Assembly: GCF_032714475.1 (NCBI RefSeq)
Contig: NZ_JAWDKD010000026.1
Location: 1-64,000, forward strand
DNA length: 64,000 nucleotides
DNA from: Methanolapillus africanus
GTDB taxonomy: Archaea; Halobacteriota; Methanosarcinia; Methanosarcinales; Methanosarcinaceae
Reading direction: 5' to 3'
Shown: piece by piece, positions 34,393 through 43,572 of the stretch
How positions within the stretch are numbered: position 1 is the first letter of the stretch
Layout: each line of letters begins with the position of its first letter
Program-made: the position numbers and the translations under genes
The notes under the pieces: generated by a model
The model's database searches: none
Told to the model about the DNA's origin: nothing
What the model saw: the letters and a program-made list of their open reading frames with translations, nothing else

Positions 34393-35640
34393 TTAGAAGT
34401 ATCCGACTTTGACGTTGTAACCCTGAAGCGGGCTGAGTTTGTAATCTTCGATGAGGACGTCGTATGTGTTTTTGACGGGAACGGACAACGAAATTTCTTT
34501 GGTCCGGCCGTAGCGGCCTTTGCTGACGACCATCGCGTTGATAATGCCGAGCATGTCGAGTTCCGACATCAGGTCTGTGACGCGGCGCTGCGTTAAGATG
34601 TCCATGTCGATGGATTTGCACATCTTGCGGTAAATGTTGTACACTTCACCGGTGGTAATCGCAGCCGTCTGCCCCATCTGCGGCTGGTTTTGGGTGCTGA
34701 GGTTGAGCATCACAATGCTGAAGAGAACCAATTTGGATTGTGTCGGCAATGTGCGGACGACTTCAACAATCCGGTCGACTTCGATTTTGTCTTGCGCAAT
34801 CCGGACGTGGCTTTCGGTGACGATCTTTTCTTCTTTGCGTTCCGCGATTTCGCCGGAAACACGGAGAAGGTCCAGCGCGCGTCGGGCGTCGCCGTGTTCC
34901 TGGGCGGCCAAGGCCGCACACAAGGGAATGACGGATCCGTCCAAAACGTCGTTGTTGTAGGCGATCGCCGCCCGCTGGTAGAGAATGTCGCGGATTTGGT
35001 CGGCGTCGTAAGGAGGATAAATGATTTCTTCTTCGCCGAGCGAACTTTTCACGCGCGGGTCTAAGAAATCGGTGAATTTTAAGTCGTTGGACACGCCGAT
35101 AATGCTGACTTTGGCGCGCTTGAGATTGGAATTCATGCGGGAGAGGTTGTACAAAACGTCGTCGCCCTTTTTCACCAATTTGTCGATTTCGTCCAAAATC
35201 ACAATGAGGACTTGTTCTTGGGTGTCGAGCGCTTCTTTGAATTTTTGGAAAACTTGGTCGGTCGGCCAGCCGGTCATCGGAATGTCTTCGCCGAAATGAC
35301 GGGCGAGGTTGGCCAGGAGCCGGTATTGCGTGTCGATCACTTCGCAGTTGACGTAAATGACGGAGCATTTGACGTTCATGCGTTCGCTCATGTTTTCGAG
35401 TTCTTTGCCGACATAACGCGTCACCGCCGTTTTTCCGGTACCGGTTTTGCCGTAAATGAGAATGTTGGACGGCGTTTCGCCGCGAAGCGCTGAGACCAAA
35501 ATCGTCGCCAACTCTTCGGTTTGGGTATCGCGGTGCACCAAAACGTCAGGGGTGTACGAATGTCTGAGAACTTCTTTGTTCTTGAAAATGGATTCACTTT
35601 CAAGCAAACGGGTAAATAATTGATTGAGGGAGCTGGTCAT
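34393..35640 (-). CDS. cdc6: Orc1/Cdc6 replication initiator
   Basis: About 415 residues. AAA+ ATPase that binds origin recognition boxes and starts replication. Walker A is YGKTGTGKTAVTR (about 60-72), Walker B is VLIVILDEIDKL, sensor 1 lies after IGVSND, and the C-terminal third is the winged-helix DNA-binding domain (ending KLSPLQGYNVKVGYF). ATG at 35640 follows AGGAGAT; the longer frame starts in intergenic sequence. The gene-free region just upstream has an ORB-like site, the usual arrangement at archaeal origins. Confidence 0.93.
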   Translation of the reverse strand: MTSSLNQLFTRLLESESIFKNKEVLRHSYTPDVLVHRDTQTEELATILVSALRGETPSNILIYGKTGTGKTAVTRYVGKELENMSERMNVKCSVIYVNCEVIDTQYRLLANLARHFGEDIPMTGWPTDQVFQKFKEALDTQEQVLIVILDEIDKLVKKGDDVLYNLSRMNSNLKRAKVSIIGVSNDLKFTDFLDPRVKSSLGEEEIIYPPYDADQIRDILYQRAAIAYNNDVLDGSVIPLCAALAAQEHGDARRALDLLRVSGEIAERKEEKIVTESHVRIAQDKIEVDRIVEVVRTLPTQSKLVLFSIVMLNLSTQNQPQMGQTAAITTGEVYNIYRKMCKSIDMDILTQRRVTDLMSELDMLGIINAMVVSKGRYGRTKEISLSVPVKNTYDVLIEDYKLSPLQGYNVKVGYF

Positions 35641-36180
35641 AATAGTTAATCTCCTGTCAAAACGGATGCCGAGGCGGGCCCCGCAAGAGGTCATAAATGT
35701 GACAGATATAAGTGATAAATAAACCTTAAACCGAGAGGTGAAGGACGATTCTGAATTTTTTGTTTTGTCTTTGAAATAAAACCGGAATCTTTCAGACGGC
35801 GTGGCGGTGTCTTTGGGCGGTTTGGTTTTTTGAAAAATCGTTGAACGGATTAAAATGCAAAAATCTTAAACGAGAGGCTTTCATTTAAGTTTACATTCAG
35901 ATTGGAATCGGAATTAATCCAATAGAAGTATAGGTGTATAAAGGTTATGGTAAAACCCCCCTTTGCTTCCGCTGGAATATCGAGATCGGCTGCCAAACTA
36001 AATAAATAGCTTTTTTGATTTTTTGTTTAAATATAGATGAAATGTTAATTTAAACTCAAAATAAAAACGATATCTGTTTCCATTATTTTCAAATAAACTT
36101 CACGACTTGGACGATTTTTTAATTTCCAATGGAAAACATTGGATTAATCGTGAAGGATTATTTCGACTGGACTTAAATAA
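35641..36180. other. candidate replication origin upstream of cdc6
   Basis: A gene-free stretch directly before cdc6. It has one good ORB-like site (35956-35977, minus), a weaker TTCCAATGGAAAAC site (36124-36137), and an AT-rich tract between them (about 35995-36110) that could be the unwinding element. Position next to cdc6 and the presence of ORB-like sites follow known archaeal origins; activity is inferred. Confidence 0.55.
35956..35977 (-). promoter_or_regulatory. origin recognition box (ORB)-like site
   Basis: On the minus strand the site starts TTCCAGCGGAAGC and ends in six G after AAA. It matches the archaeal ORB pattern of TTCCAGTGGAAAC followed by a G-run, with two differences in the core. 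Confidence 0.55.
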
Positions 36181-36363
36181 AAATAAACAAAATATAATTC
36201 ACTGATATTGTTTTTAATGCGTTCCCGGTTCTTTGAGGGACGGCATTTTTGGGCAGTTCTTCTTGATATTGTTTTTACCAAATCTTCTTTAAAATCAAAA
36301 ATTATGTCCAATATTTCTCTTATTTTCACTTCGCTGTCATTTCATTTTCTGTTTTGCGTGTTC

Positions 36364-36563
36364 TGTTTTTCATTTTGTTTCGTATTCCTGTTTTCCATAT
36401 TTGTTTCGTATTCTGTTTTCCATATTTGTTTCGTATTCTGTTTTCCATATTTGTTTCGTATTCTGTTTTCCATATTTGTTTCGTATTCTGTTTTCCATAT
36501 TTGTTTCGTATTCTGTTTTCCGTATTTGTTTCGTATTCTGTTTTCCGTATTTGTTTCATGTAT
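36364..36563. repeat. 25-bp minisatellite
   Basis: Seven head-to-tail copies of a 25-bp unit (TGTTTTCCATATTTGTTTCG plus TATTC) start at 36389, with a degenerate eighth just before. The last two copies have CCG instead of CCA. The period is not a multiple of three and every frame stays open by chance, so the ORFs across it are unlikely to be genes. Confidence 0.85.
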
Positions 36564-36601
36564 GATCTCATGTAATTTCATATATTCCGATCAGGTCACA
36601 T

Positions 36602-37141
36602 CCATTCCATATTTTCGCTTTGCGAAAATATGGAATGGGCGGACTGTATCCAGAAATTTGAAGTACAATCTGAAATCTGAAAACAGTCAACTGTAGGTGC
36701 AAATCTGAAATTTAAAAATAGTGAACTGTAGGTGTAAACTGAAATCTAAAAATAGTGAACTGTAGATGCAATCTGTAATCTAAAAACAGTCAACTGCGGT
36801 GCAATCTGTAACTATAAAATAGTCAGTGCAATCTGTGCTGTAAATTGGAATGTATCTGCTGACCGGATTCCGCAAAATACAGACGCAAAGCGTCTGATTT
36901 TGCGGGTTGTTTGCTCGAAATCTGAATAAAATGAAACAAAACCTTAGCGACCGAAGGGAGCCGTTCGCGCAGCGAACTTATGGAAACAGAGTTCCACCGC
37001 CCCTGAAAAATTCCTAGCGAAGCGATGGAATTTTTGCGTCAGAATTTGCGGGGTGGTTTGCTTGACATCAAAAAAATGAGGGACAAAATTTTGAACTCAA
37101 AACGAAAAAGCATCGCCATAACGCGCGCGGCGCCGCCCGCC
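36602..37141 (+). repeat. TIR-hairpin element, copy D
   Basis: Starts with a 17-bp perfect hairpin (36602-36638, stem CCATTCCATATTTTCGC, loop TTT) instead of the usual left end. The centre (36665-36840) has about five direct repeats of roughly 36 bp with AGTGAACTGTAGGTGCAA-type units. Hairpin 2 is at 36870-36905, followed by the GTTCGC and AATTCC hairpins. The right terminal repeat ends at 37141 (CATAACGCGCGCGGCG). Lies just after the end of hisS. Confidence 0.7.
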
Positions 37142-37160
37142 AAAAAAAAGAAAGGGACGA

Positions 37161-38426
37161 TTAGTTTTTGAATTTATTCAACAAATCATCCCGGCTGAGC
37201 GAAACTTGTTCGCCCGTTTCCATATTTTTCAGCGAGAAAAGTCCGGATTCCAACTCTTTTTCGCCGACAATCAAAACGTAGTCGGCTTTTGCGGTGTTGG
37301 CAAACTCCATCTGCGCTTTGAAATTGCGGCCCATGATATCGGTTTGAACGGGGACGAACGCTCGAAGTTCGCCGGCCAAAATAATACTTTCCTTTTGCGT
37401 TTCCGGTTTTGAAACCAAAACGATACTCGGAACTTTGGCAGCCGTTTTGTCGCAAATTTCCATAATCCGGTCAAAACCGATGCCGAACCCCGTGGAAACG
37501 ACGTCGCCGCCGCCAAAAAGGCTGATGAGCTTGTAAGATCCGCCGCCGCAGACTTGTTTTTGGGCGCCGAGGCCGTCGGCGTAAATCTCAAAAACGATGC
37601 CGGTGTAATAATCAAGACCACGGGCAACGCCGAAATTGACGGTGTAATCGTTGACGCCGTAGGCGGAAAGAAGCGTCAGGGTTTTTTCAAACGCATCGAG
37701 TTCCGGCAGCGGTCCGGCAATTTCGCGCGCTTTGACGACGGCGGCCATACCGTCTTTTCCGGTCAGCAAAATAATCGCTTTGATTTTTTCAATCAATGTG
37801 GGCGTTGCGTTCAATTCCGAAAGCAGTGCCGTTAAGTTTTTTTCTTCTTCCGGGTCTTTGGTCATTTTGTCAATGATCCGCATCACTTTTCCTTGATTTT
37901 CCACGTTGACGGTCACTTGGGAAAGCAGGTGGCGCAGAACGGAGAGGTTTCCGATGTTCAGATCGCCTTTCACGCCAACAGCATTTAACATCGTCATGGC
38001 GAGCGCAATGACTTCAGCGTCAGCTTCCGGTTTGGCGCTGCCGATGAGTTCCACGCCGAATTGCCAAAACTCTCTGAAGCGGCCTTTTTGCGGGCGTTCG
38101 TAGCGGAAACAATTTTCAAAATAGAACAGTTTGACAGGCTTGGGGAACGACTGCATTTCGTTGACGTACGCACGCATCACCGGCGCCGTCAATTCCGGGC
38201 GCAGCGTCATTTCACGGTCGCCTTTGTCTTTGAAATTGTAAAGCTCGCCGATGATTCCTTCGCCGGATTTGAGGGTGAAAAGCTCCAGCTCTTCAAATGT
38301 CGGCGTAATAATTTCGCCGTAGCCCCATTTTTTGACGACATCCCGGAGCTTTGATTCAACGCTTCGGCGGCCGGCCATTTCTTCCGGCAAAAAATCTCGC
38401 GTGCCGCGCGGTTTTGAAATTTCCAT
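37161..38426 (-). CDS. hisS: histidyl-tRNA synthetase
   Basis: About 421 residues; charges tRNA-His. Class II motifs are visible: RGTRDFLPEEM at the start, motif 2 (FRYERPQKGRFREFWQFG), the HisRS signature RGLDYYTG, and motif 3 (GFGIGFDRIMEIC). The C-terminal anticodon-binding domain follows. ATG at 38426 (MEISKPRGTRD) matches the family start; the longer frame adds 33 hydrophobic residues from intergenic DNA. Confidence 0.95.
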   Translation of the reverse strand: MEISKPRGTRDFLPEEMAGRRSVESKLRDVVKKWGYGEIITPTFEELELFTLKSGEGIIGELYNFKDKGDREMTLRPELTAPVMRAYVNEMQSFPKPVKLFYFENCFRYERPQKGRFREFWQFGVELIGSAKPEADAEVIALAMTMLNAVGVKGDLNIGNLSVLRHLLSQVTVNVENQGKVMRIIDKMTKDPEEEKNLTALLSELNATPTLIEKIKAIILLTGKDGMAAVVKAREIAGPLPELDAFEKTLTLLSAYGVNDYTVNFGVARGLDYYTGIVFEIYADGLGAQKQVCGGGSYKLISLFGGGDVVSTGFGIGFDRIMEICDKTAAKVPSIVLVSKPETQKESIILAGELRAFVPVQTDIMGRNFKAQMEFANTAKADYVLIVGEKELESGLFSLKNMETGEQVSLSRDDLLNKFKN

Positions 38427-38521
38427 AATATCCCTCTTAATATGATCTGAATTGAATCGATGATGAATGAAAAATAAAACAATAAAACAAAAAATAAAAT
38501 GAATAAAAATGAGTGGGTCGC

Positions 38522-39616
38522 TCATTTTTGAATTATAATGGACAAGACGTCGCCGTCTTTGAGTTTATGGTCCATGCCGACCCGCTGTCCCGGATGTTTC
38601 GCGGACGGACCCCAGACATAAGCGAATCTGAACTTTTTCTTGAAATCTTTGTGCAGCCGCTCGCAAATCTGCCCGATGTTGGTGCCGTCAAGAACGATCA
38701 TTGGTTCTTCCATGTCGGCGGCTTCGCCTTGCGGTTTCATATAGACGCGGATAAATTTAAGACGCTCATAGAGCACGTTTTTGAGTTCTTCCAGATTCTG
38801 GCTGTTGTGGGCGGAAATGAAGACGGCTTCCGGGTACATTTTTTTGGCTTCTTCCAGCATTTTCGGATACGCCAAGTCCACTTTGTTGACCACGATCATG
38901 GACGACACATAACTGCGGTTTTTGGAAACGACGTCAATCAATTGGTCGACGTTGATGTTTTCTCTGAAAAGAACCGTCGCATTGTGAATTTTGTATTCGT
39001 CGAGAATCGATTTGATGGTTTCTTCATCCAAATCGAGTTCCACCGTCGAGTTGATGCGAACGCCTCCGCGGTCCATTTTTTTGATGACGACGTCCGGCGG
39101 ATGCTGATCCACACGGATGCCCGCTTCATACAATTCTTCCTTCAAAACCGGTAAGTGAAGCGGTTGGAAAACGTCCAAAAGGAACAAAACCAAATCGGAG
39201 TTGCGGATAACGGCGATGACTTCTTTGCCGCGGCCGCGGCCGGATGCGGCGCCTTTGACCAAGCCGGGAACGTCCAAAATCTGAATGGTGGCGCCCTTGT
39301 ATTCCATGACGCCGGGAATCACGGTGAGCGTTGTGAATTCATACGCGCCGACTTCGGAATGCGCGTCGGTGAGTTTGTTGAGAAGCGTCGACTTGCCGAC
39401 GGACGGAAAACCGACAAGCGTCACGGTTGCGTCGCCGGACTTTTTGACACTGTACCCTTCTCCCGTTCCGGAAGATGAACTTTTCTTCTCCACTTCGTCG
39501 TGGAGCTTGGCCAGCTTGGCTTTTAAGCGGCCGATGTGATGAGAAGTTGCCTTATTGTAAGACGTTTTTTTAATTTCTTCTTCAATTTCTCGAATTTGTT
39601 CTTGTATCGTTGCCAT
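38522..39616 (-). CDS. DRG-family GTP-binding protein
   Basis: 364 residues. Developmentally regulated GTP-binding protein of the Obg group, ribosome-associated in known cases. G1 is GFPSVGKSTLLNKLT (about 65-79), G3 is DVPGLVKGAA, G4 is VNKVDL, with the S5D2L-like insert and a C-terminal TGS domain (KFRFAYVWGPSAKHPGQ to LSIIIQK). The N-terminal helix-turn-helix region fits the family. Upstream of hisS on the same strand. Confidence 0.92.
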   Translation of the reverse strand: MATIQEQIREIEEEIKKTSYNKATSHHIGRLKAKLAKLHDEVEKKSSSSGTGEGYSVKKSGDATVTLVGFPSVGKSTLLNKLTDAHSEVGAYEFTTLTVIPGVMEYKGATIQILDVPGLVKGAASGRGRGKEVIAVIRNSDLVLFLLDVFQPLHLPVLKEELYEAGIRVDQHPPDVVIKKMDRGGVRINSTVELDLDEETIKSILDEYKIHNATVLFRENINVDQLIDVVSKNRSYVSSMIVVNKVDLAYPKMLEEAKKMYPEAVFISAHNSQNLEELKNVLYERLKFIRVYMKPQGEAADMEEPMIVLDGTNIGQICERLHKDFKKKFRFAYVWGPSAKHPGQRVGMDHKLKDGDVLSIIIQK

Positions 39617-39724
39617 CGTTATGAATCCCGAAAATGAAAATCAATAATAGGAAGTAAAATTGGGTGGTGTTGAACCGGTTGCTGAAATCGTTGTTATAAA
39701 AATATGAATTGAATGATGAATACA

Positions 39725-40519
39725 TCACTCAATCTTGAATGCTTCGTCCGGGGTGTATCCTTCGTGAACGATCGCATGAATTCTTTTGACGATCCGGGTC
39801 GGGTCTTCGGATTGGAAAACATTTCGTCCGATCGCAACGCCGGCGCCGCCGGCTTCCAAGGAATCGGCCACCATTTTCAACAAAGAGAGTTCGGAATCCA
39901 TATGCGGGCCGCCGGCAATAATGACCGGGACCGGGCATCCGCGGACAACGTTTCTAAAGGTGTCGATGTCGCCGGTATAATTGGTCTTAACAATATCGGC
40001 ACCGAGTTCCGCACCCAAACGGGCGGCGTGCGCCACGACGTTTTCGCTGAATTCGGATGTAATCTTCGGACCGCGCGGGTAAACCATGGCCAAAAGCGGC
40101 ATGCCCCATTCGTCGCATTTGGCGGCGATGCGGCCAAAGCCTTCCAGCATTTCCGGCTCGTCTTCCGCGCCGACGTTCACGTGAATTGAAACGGCGTCCG
40201 CACCGACTTTGATGGCTTCTTCGACGGTGGTGACCAACACTTTGTGGTTGGCGTTGGGTCCGAGGGAGGTGGAGGCGGACAAGTGGATGATCAGTCCGAC
40301 ATCGTTTCCGTACTTGCGGTGGCCGTGTTTGGCGAGCCCCATGTGTCCGAGAACCGCATTGGCGCCGCCGAGAGCGACTTTGTCGACGGCTTCCGGCAAG
40401 CTGGCCAAACCTTTAATGGGGCCGGCGCCGACGCCATGGTCCATCGGGATGATGATCGTTCGTCCATCTTCTCTTTTCATAAACCGTTCCATACGAATTG
40501 CTTTTCCGATTGTACTCAT
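39725..40519 (-). CDS. class I aldolase-family enzyme (ADH synthase/FBA-like)
   Basis: 264 residues of the DeoC/FbaB-like TIM barrel. PMDHGVGAGPIKGL near the start, DAVSIHVNVGAEDE, YPRGPKI and VKTNYTGD (Schiff-base Lys) near residue 185, then GRNVFQ at the end. This matches the archaeal group containing 2-amino-3,7-dideoxy-D-threo-hept-6-ulosonate synthase (first step of the DKFP route to aromatic amino acids) and archaeal fructose-bisphosphate aldolase. The sequence alone does not separate them firmly. A GGAATTTTT leader precedes the ATG. Confidence 0.8.
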   Translation of the reverse strand: MSTIGKAIRMERFMKREDGRTIIIPMDHGVGAGPIKGLASLPEAVDKVALGGANAVLGHMGLAKHGHRKYGNDVGLIIHLSASTSLGPNANHKVLVTTVEEAIKVGADAVSIHVNVGAEDEPEMLEGFGRIAAKCDEWGMPLLAMVYPRGPKITSEFSENVVAHAARLGAELGADIVKTNYTGDIDTFRNVVRGCPVPVIIAGGPHMDSELSLLKMVADSLEAGGAGVAIGRNVFQSEDPTRIVKRIHAIVHEGYTPDEAFKIE

Positions 40520-40662
40520 AAAAATTCCTTTGATGATTTGCGGTGGTTAATAATATATAATGAAGTGAAAAAGTGATTTAGATATTTTCTGCTTGTATTT
40601 AATTGTGTTTCAATTCAAACGGAAGCCGAAAAATTTGTTTATTGATTGTTTACTTTTTTTGT

Positions 40663-41508
40663 TCAATCCCTTTGTTTCCGGAAACCTGAATTTCCATCCG
40701 GGTCCACGGCTTCCGTTATTTTTCGAAGCTTGCGGATTTGGCTTCTGTAATACAAATAAATACCCAAAATGGCGGCCATCAACAAAACAGCGGCAAGAAT
40801 CATGTACATCGGCGCGTTTTCGTTGTAATATTTCACAACGACGGTTCCGGTCGGCTGATTCCATTGCATGACTTCCCGGTCATCCGTTTCGGTTGTATTG
40901 TCGGGCGTCGGCGACGCTGTTCCCAAAAGCCTGAATCCGGTGGTTGTTTTCGGCGGAAGCGTGATTTGAACAGCTTTGGCACCGTCGTCGATGACGATTT
41001 TATTTTCGCTGGCGGACTGAACCAACGTGTAAACGACAATTCCCGAGAAATTTTCTTCCAATTCCAAGCCGGCGCCGGACGTTTTGTTTTTAAGCGTGTA
41101 AGACACATTGGCCGGCTGCGGGTCAGCATAAATTTGATCCAAGCTGTCCTGCGTCATGGAAAAGTTGTCCGTGGTCAAAAAGTAAACATTTTTGATTTCC
41201 GGGCCGCTGAAAACCAAAAATCCGGATTCTTCAATCACCGGGATTTTGCTTTTGTTGTCCACAAGCCGGACGACCTTGACTTCGCCGGTTTCCAAAATAT
41301 CGTATGTGCCGGACTCGACGATTTCAGACGTATTGTTGATGGTCGGGACAAAAACGGAGATGTTGTAAATGTCGGTCACGTTGACGCTTTCGTTTGTACT
41401 GTTTACCGTATCGTTTTCCGAACCGAACGGGTTGGATATACAGCCGGCAGCGGCCAGAACGGCAACAACCGCCAGTAAGATGAATAAAAATTTAAATCGC
41501 ATTTTCAT
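40663..41508 (-). CDS. putative lipoprotein with C-terminal membrane helix
   Basis: 281 residues. Signal peptide with a lipobox-like LAAAGC (about residues 18-23), an Asn/Thr/Ser-rich spacer with many N-glycosylation-type sites, a beta-rich outer domain (around IPVIEESGFLVFSG and VQITLPPKTTTGFRLLG), then a transmembrane helix (MYMILAAVLLMAAILGIYLY) and a basic tail. The layout resembles uncharacterised archaeal lipoproteins (DUF5803-like, tentative). Likely surface-exposed; function unknown. Confidence 0.65.
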   Translation of the reverse strand: MKMRFKFLFILLAVVAVLAAAGCISNPFGSENDTVNSTNESVNVTDIYNISVFVPTINNTSEIVESGTYDILETGEVKVVRLVDNKSKIPVIEESGFLVFSGPEIKNVYFLTTDNFSMTQDSLDQIYADPQPANVSYTLKNKTSGAGLELEENFSGIVVYTLVQSASENKIVIDDGAKAVQITLPPKTTTGFRLLGTASPTPDNTTETDDREVMQWNQPTGTVVVKYYNENAPMYMILAAVLLMAAILGIYLYYRSQIRKLRKITEAVDPDGNSGFRKQRD

Positions 41509-41562
41509 AAAGGTGAATGGGTTTTGAATCTTAAAAATTTATTGTCGGCGACTTTCAAAAAG

Positions 41563-42537
41563 TTAATAAAAATCGCCCAATGTTTTTTGTTTTTGAGGAG
41601 CCGTTTGAGCGTTTTGCCGAATCGCTTCCGAAATATCGGACATTTTGTACAAAAGATTGTGCTTCTGACATTCTTTTTTGAAAATTGTGTAGAGCATTTC
41701 GGCATTCGGCGCGGAACAACTGTAAGTGTTCCCAAAGGTCGATTCATATTTTTGCCGGACGCCGGGAAATCCGGTCAGGTTTTGGTAGAAGTAGTCGCGG
41801 TTTCCTTTGCGCAGCGTAACGCCGAAAAAACAGACGGCATATTTGGCGCCGGCGGCGGCCGCATTGCCGATCAGTTCGGTGATATTTTCTTCCGAATCGG
41901 TGATAAACGGCAAAACGGGGTTCATGTAAACGCCGGTAAAAAGACCGGAACCGGCTAATATTTTCATCGCTGAAAATCGCTCGACAGACGTTGAAACGTT
42001 CGGCTCGATTTTGGCGCAAATATCCGGATCGGCAGAGGTGATGGTGACGGCAATGTTGACCGGCGAATGTTGGTTGATGTTCACAAAAAAATCTCGGTCT
42101 CGGGCGATCAACGCTGATTTTGTGGTCACGCTCACGCCGCATTTGTACCGGTCGATGAGATCGAGCGCGCCGCGTGTCAGACAAAGTTCTTTTTCAAAAA
42201 TATTGTACGGGTCGCTCATGGCGCCGGTTCCGATGATCATTTTTCGAACATCGTCGTTTCCGCCCGTTTTAATCGAGATCTTGGATGATTTGGATTTTGA
42301 TTTGCTTTTTGTTTTGGCCGCTAATTCTTTTTCGATAATCGAAAGGGCATTTTCTTTGGCGCGGACTTGATCGAAATCTTCGATTTGATAGCAAACGCTT
42401 CGGGAATCACAATAAATACAGCCGTGGCTGCACCCGCGGTAAATGTTCATGTTGTGCGTGTGCGCAAAATAGTCCGTTCCTTTCGGAAGCGGCGTGATGA
42501 TTTGTTTGGCGGGAACAAATTCAACGGAATCCGGCAT
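41563..42537 (-). CDS. SplB-like radical SAM protein
   Basis: 324 residues. YRGCSHGCIYCDSR gives the Cys-x3-Cys-x2-Cys cluster motif. The COG1533-like pattern continues with GAMSDPYNIFEKEL and VYMNPVLPFITDSEENI. An unusual Lys/Ser-rich insert (TKSKSKSKSSK) sits after residue 90. Starts 13 bp after the RNase III gene with GGAGG 5 bases before the ATG, so the two are probably co-transcribed. Substrate not known for this group in archaea. Confidence 0.8.
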   Translation of the reverse strand: MPDSVEFVPAKQIITPLPKGTDYFAHTHNMNIYRGCSHGCIYCDSRSVCYQIEDFDQVRAKENALSIIEKELAAKTKSKSKSKSSKISIKTGGNDDVRKMIIGTGAMSDPYNIFEKELCLTRGALDLIDRYKCGVSVTTKSALIARDRDFFVNINQHSPVNIAVTITSADPDICAKIEPNVSTSVERFSAMKILAGSGLFTGVYMNPVLPFITDSEENITELIGNAAAAGAKYAVCFFGVTLRKGNRDYFYQNLTGFPGVRQKYESTFGNTYSCSAPNAEMLYTIFKKECQKHNLLYKMSDISEAIRQNAQTAPQKQKTLGDFY

Positions 42538-42550
42538 TTTTCCTCCGGCG

Positions 42551-43222
42551 TTATTCCATCAAACACAATTGTCTGAGCTGTTCGTTGATTTCTTTGGCGG
42601 CGTTTTCTTCGGCGGACGCTTTGGAACTTCCGGTTCCGATGCCTGTGATGTCATGGTCCAGATTTGTCGTTTCTTTGGATAACGTGTAACTCATGACAAA
42701 AACCATATCGTGCGGCACGCCTTCTGAATGAATGACGACGGATTTTGGTGTAAATCCATCATAATTTTGCTGGCAGAATTCATTGAGGCGAACCTTTTCT
42801 TTCACCAAATTGCCGAGATAGCTGTCGATGTCTTGCGGTAAAATGATCATCCGGTAAACGAATTCACGCATCTGTTTCATGCCGCCGTCCAAATAAATGG
42901 CGCCGACAACGGCTTCTAAAAACGTGGCGTTTCTTTTTCGAGCGCTGCTGGACGCGCCTTTTTTGAGAATGAGATGCATTTCCAAATCGTTTCGGCGGGC
43001 GATTTCATTAAAACGTTCGTCGCTGACCACCAGCGCTTTGAGCCGGGTCAAGCCGCCCTGATCCATGTCAGGATATTTTTTAAACAAGTATTCGGCGACG
43101 ACAAAGTCCAGTGCCGAATCTCCAAAAAAAGCAAGTGTGCGGTTGAGTTCTTGATAGGTGGCGGTTCTTAAGAAAGACCGGTCTTTAAAAACATATCCGA
43201 TTTTTCGTTCAAATTCACTCAT
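42551..43222 (-). CDS. rnc: ribonuclease III
   Basis: About 223 residues. Cuts double-stranded RNA. The nuclease signature is LAFFGDSALDFVVAEYL (about 29-45), with the second acidic cluster in TFLEAVVGAIYLDGG. The C-terminal double-stranded RNA-binding domain ends GSSKASAEENAAKEINEQL. All catalytic acidic residues appear present. RNase III is uncommon in archaea. ATG at 43222 is favoured over a start four residues earlier. Upstream partner of the radical SAM gene. Confidence 0.85.
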   Translation of the reverse strand: MSEFERKIGYVFKDRSFLRTATYQELNRTLAFFGDSALDFVVAEYLFKKYPDMDQGGLTRLKALVVSDERFNEIARRNDLEMHLILKKGASSSARKRNATFLEAVVGAIYLDGGMKQMREFVYRMIILPQDIDSYLGNLVKEKVRLNEFCQQNYDGFTPKSVVIHSEGVPHDMVFVMSYTLSKETTNLDHDITGIGTGSSKASAEENAAKEINEQLRQLCLME

Positions 43223-43572
43223 CAGAAACACCATTTTAATAACGGGCGTTCTTTTCTTAAATGTTGTTGTCGATGACCGGCAAATTTGTGAGGGACAGCT
43301 CTTTGAAAAATTATTTTTAAGAATTCGCCTGAATCGTATTCTTATTATCTGTTTTGTTTTAAAAGAAGATGAATCGTATCTGTCTCATTTTTTGAAGACC
43401 GCGTCTGCTCGCCCAAAAACTATAAATAAAACAAGTACGATTTATGGTATTGTAAACCAAAATACAATTTTAGGTTTACATTTAACAACAAATCCGAATC
43501 AGGGAAACAACACCCCGATCCGAATCTGTTGAAAACAACAAACAAAACTAAACAAACAAGGAATAGATATCC
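43223..43572. other. divergent promoter region
   Basis: No gene is seen between RNase III (minus) and the secreted protein (plus). A clear archaeal TATA box, ACTATAAATAAAAC, is at 43419-43432 on the plus strand. The remaining sequence is AT-rich. Confidence 0.5.

Noticed and set aside
36208..36696. Open frames with Phe/Tyr-rich repeats over the minisatellite
   Set aside because: A 25-bp period rotates through all frames and gives repetitive hydrophobic peptides by chance; no start signal and no homologue.
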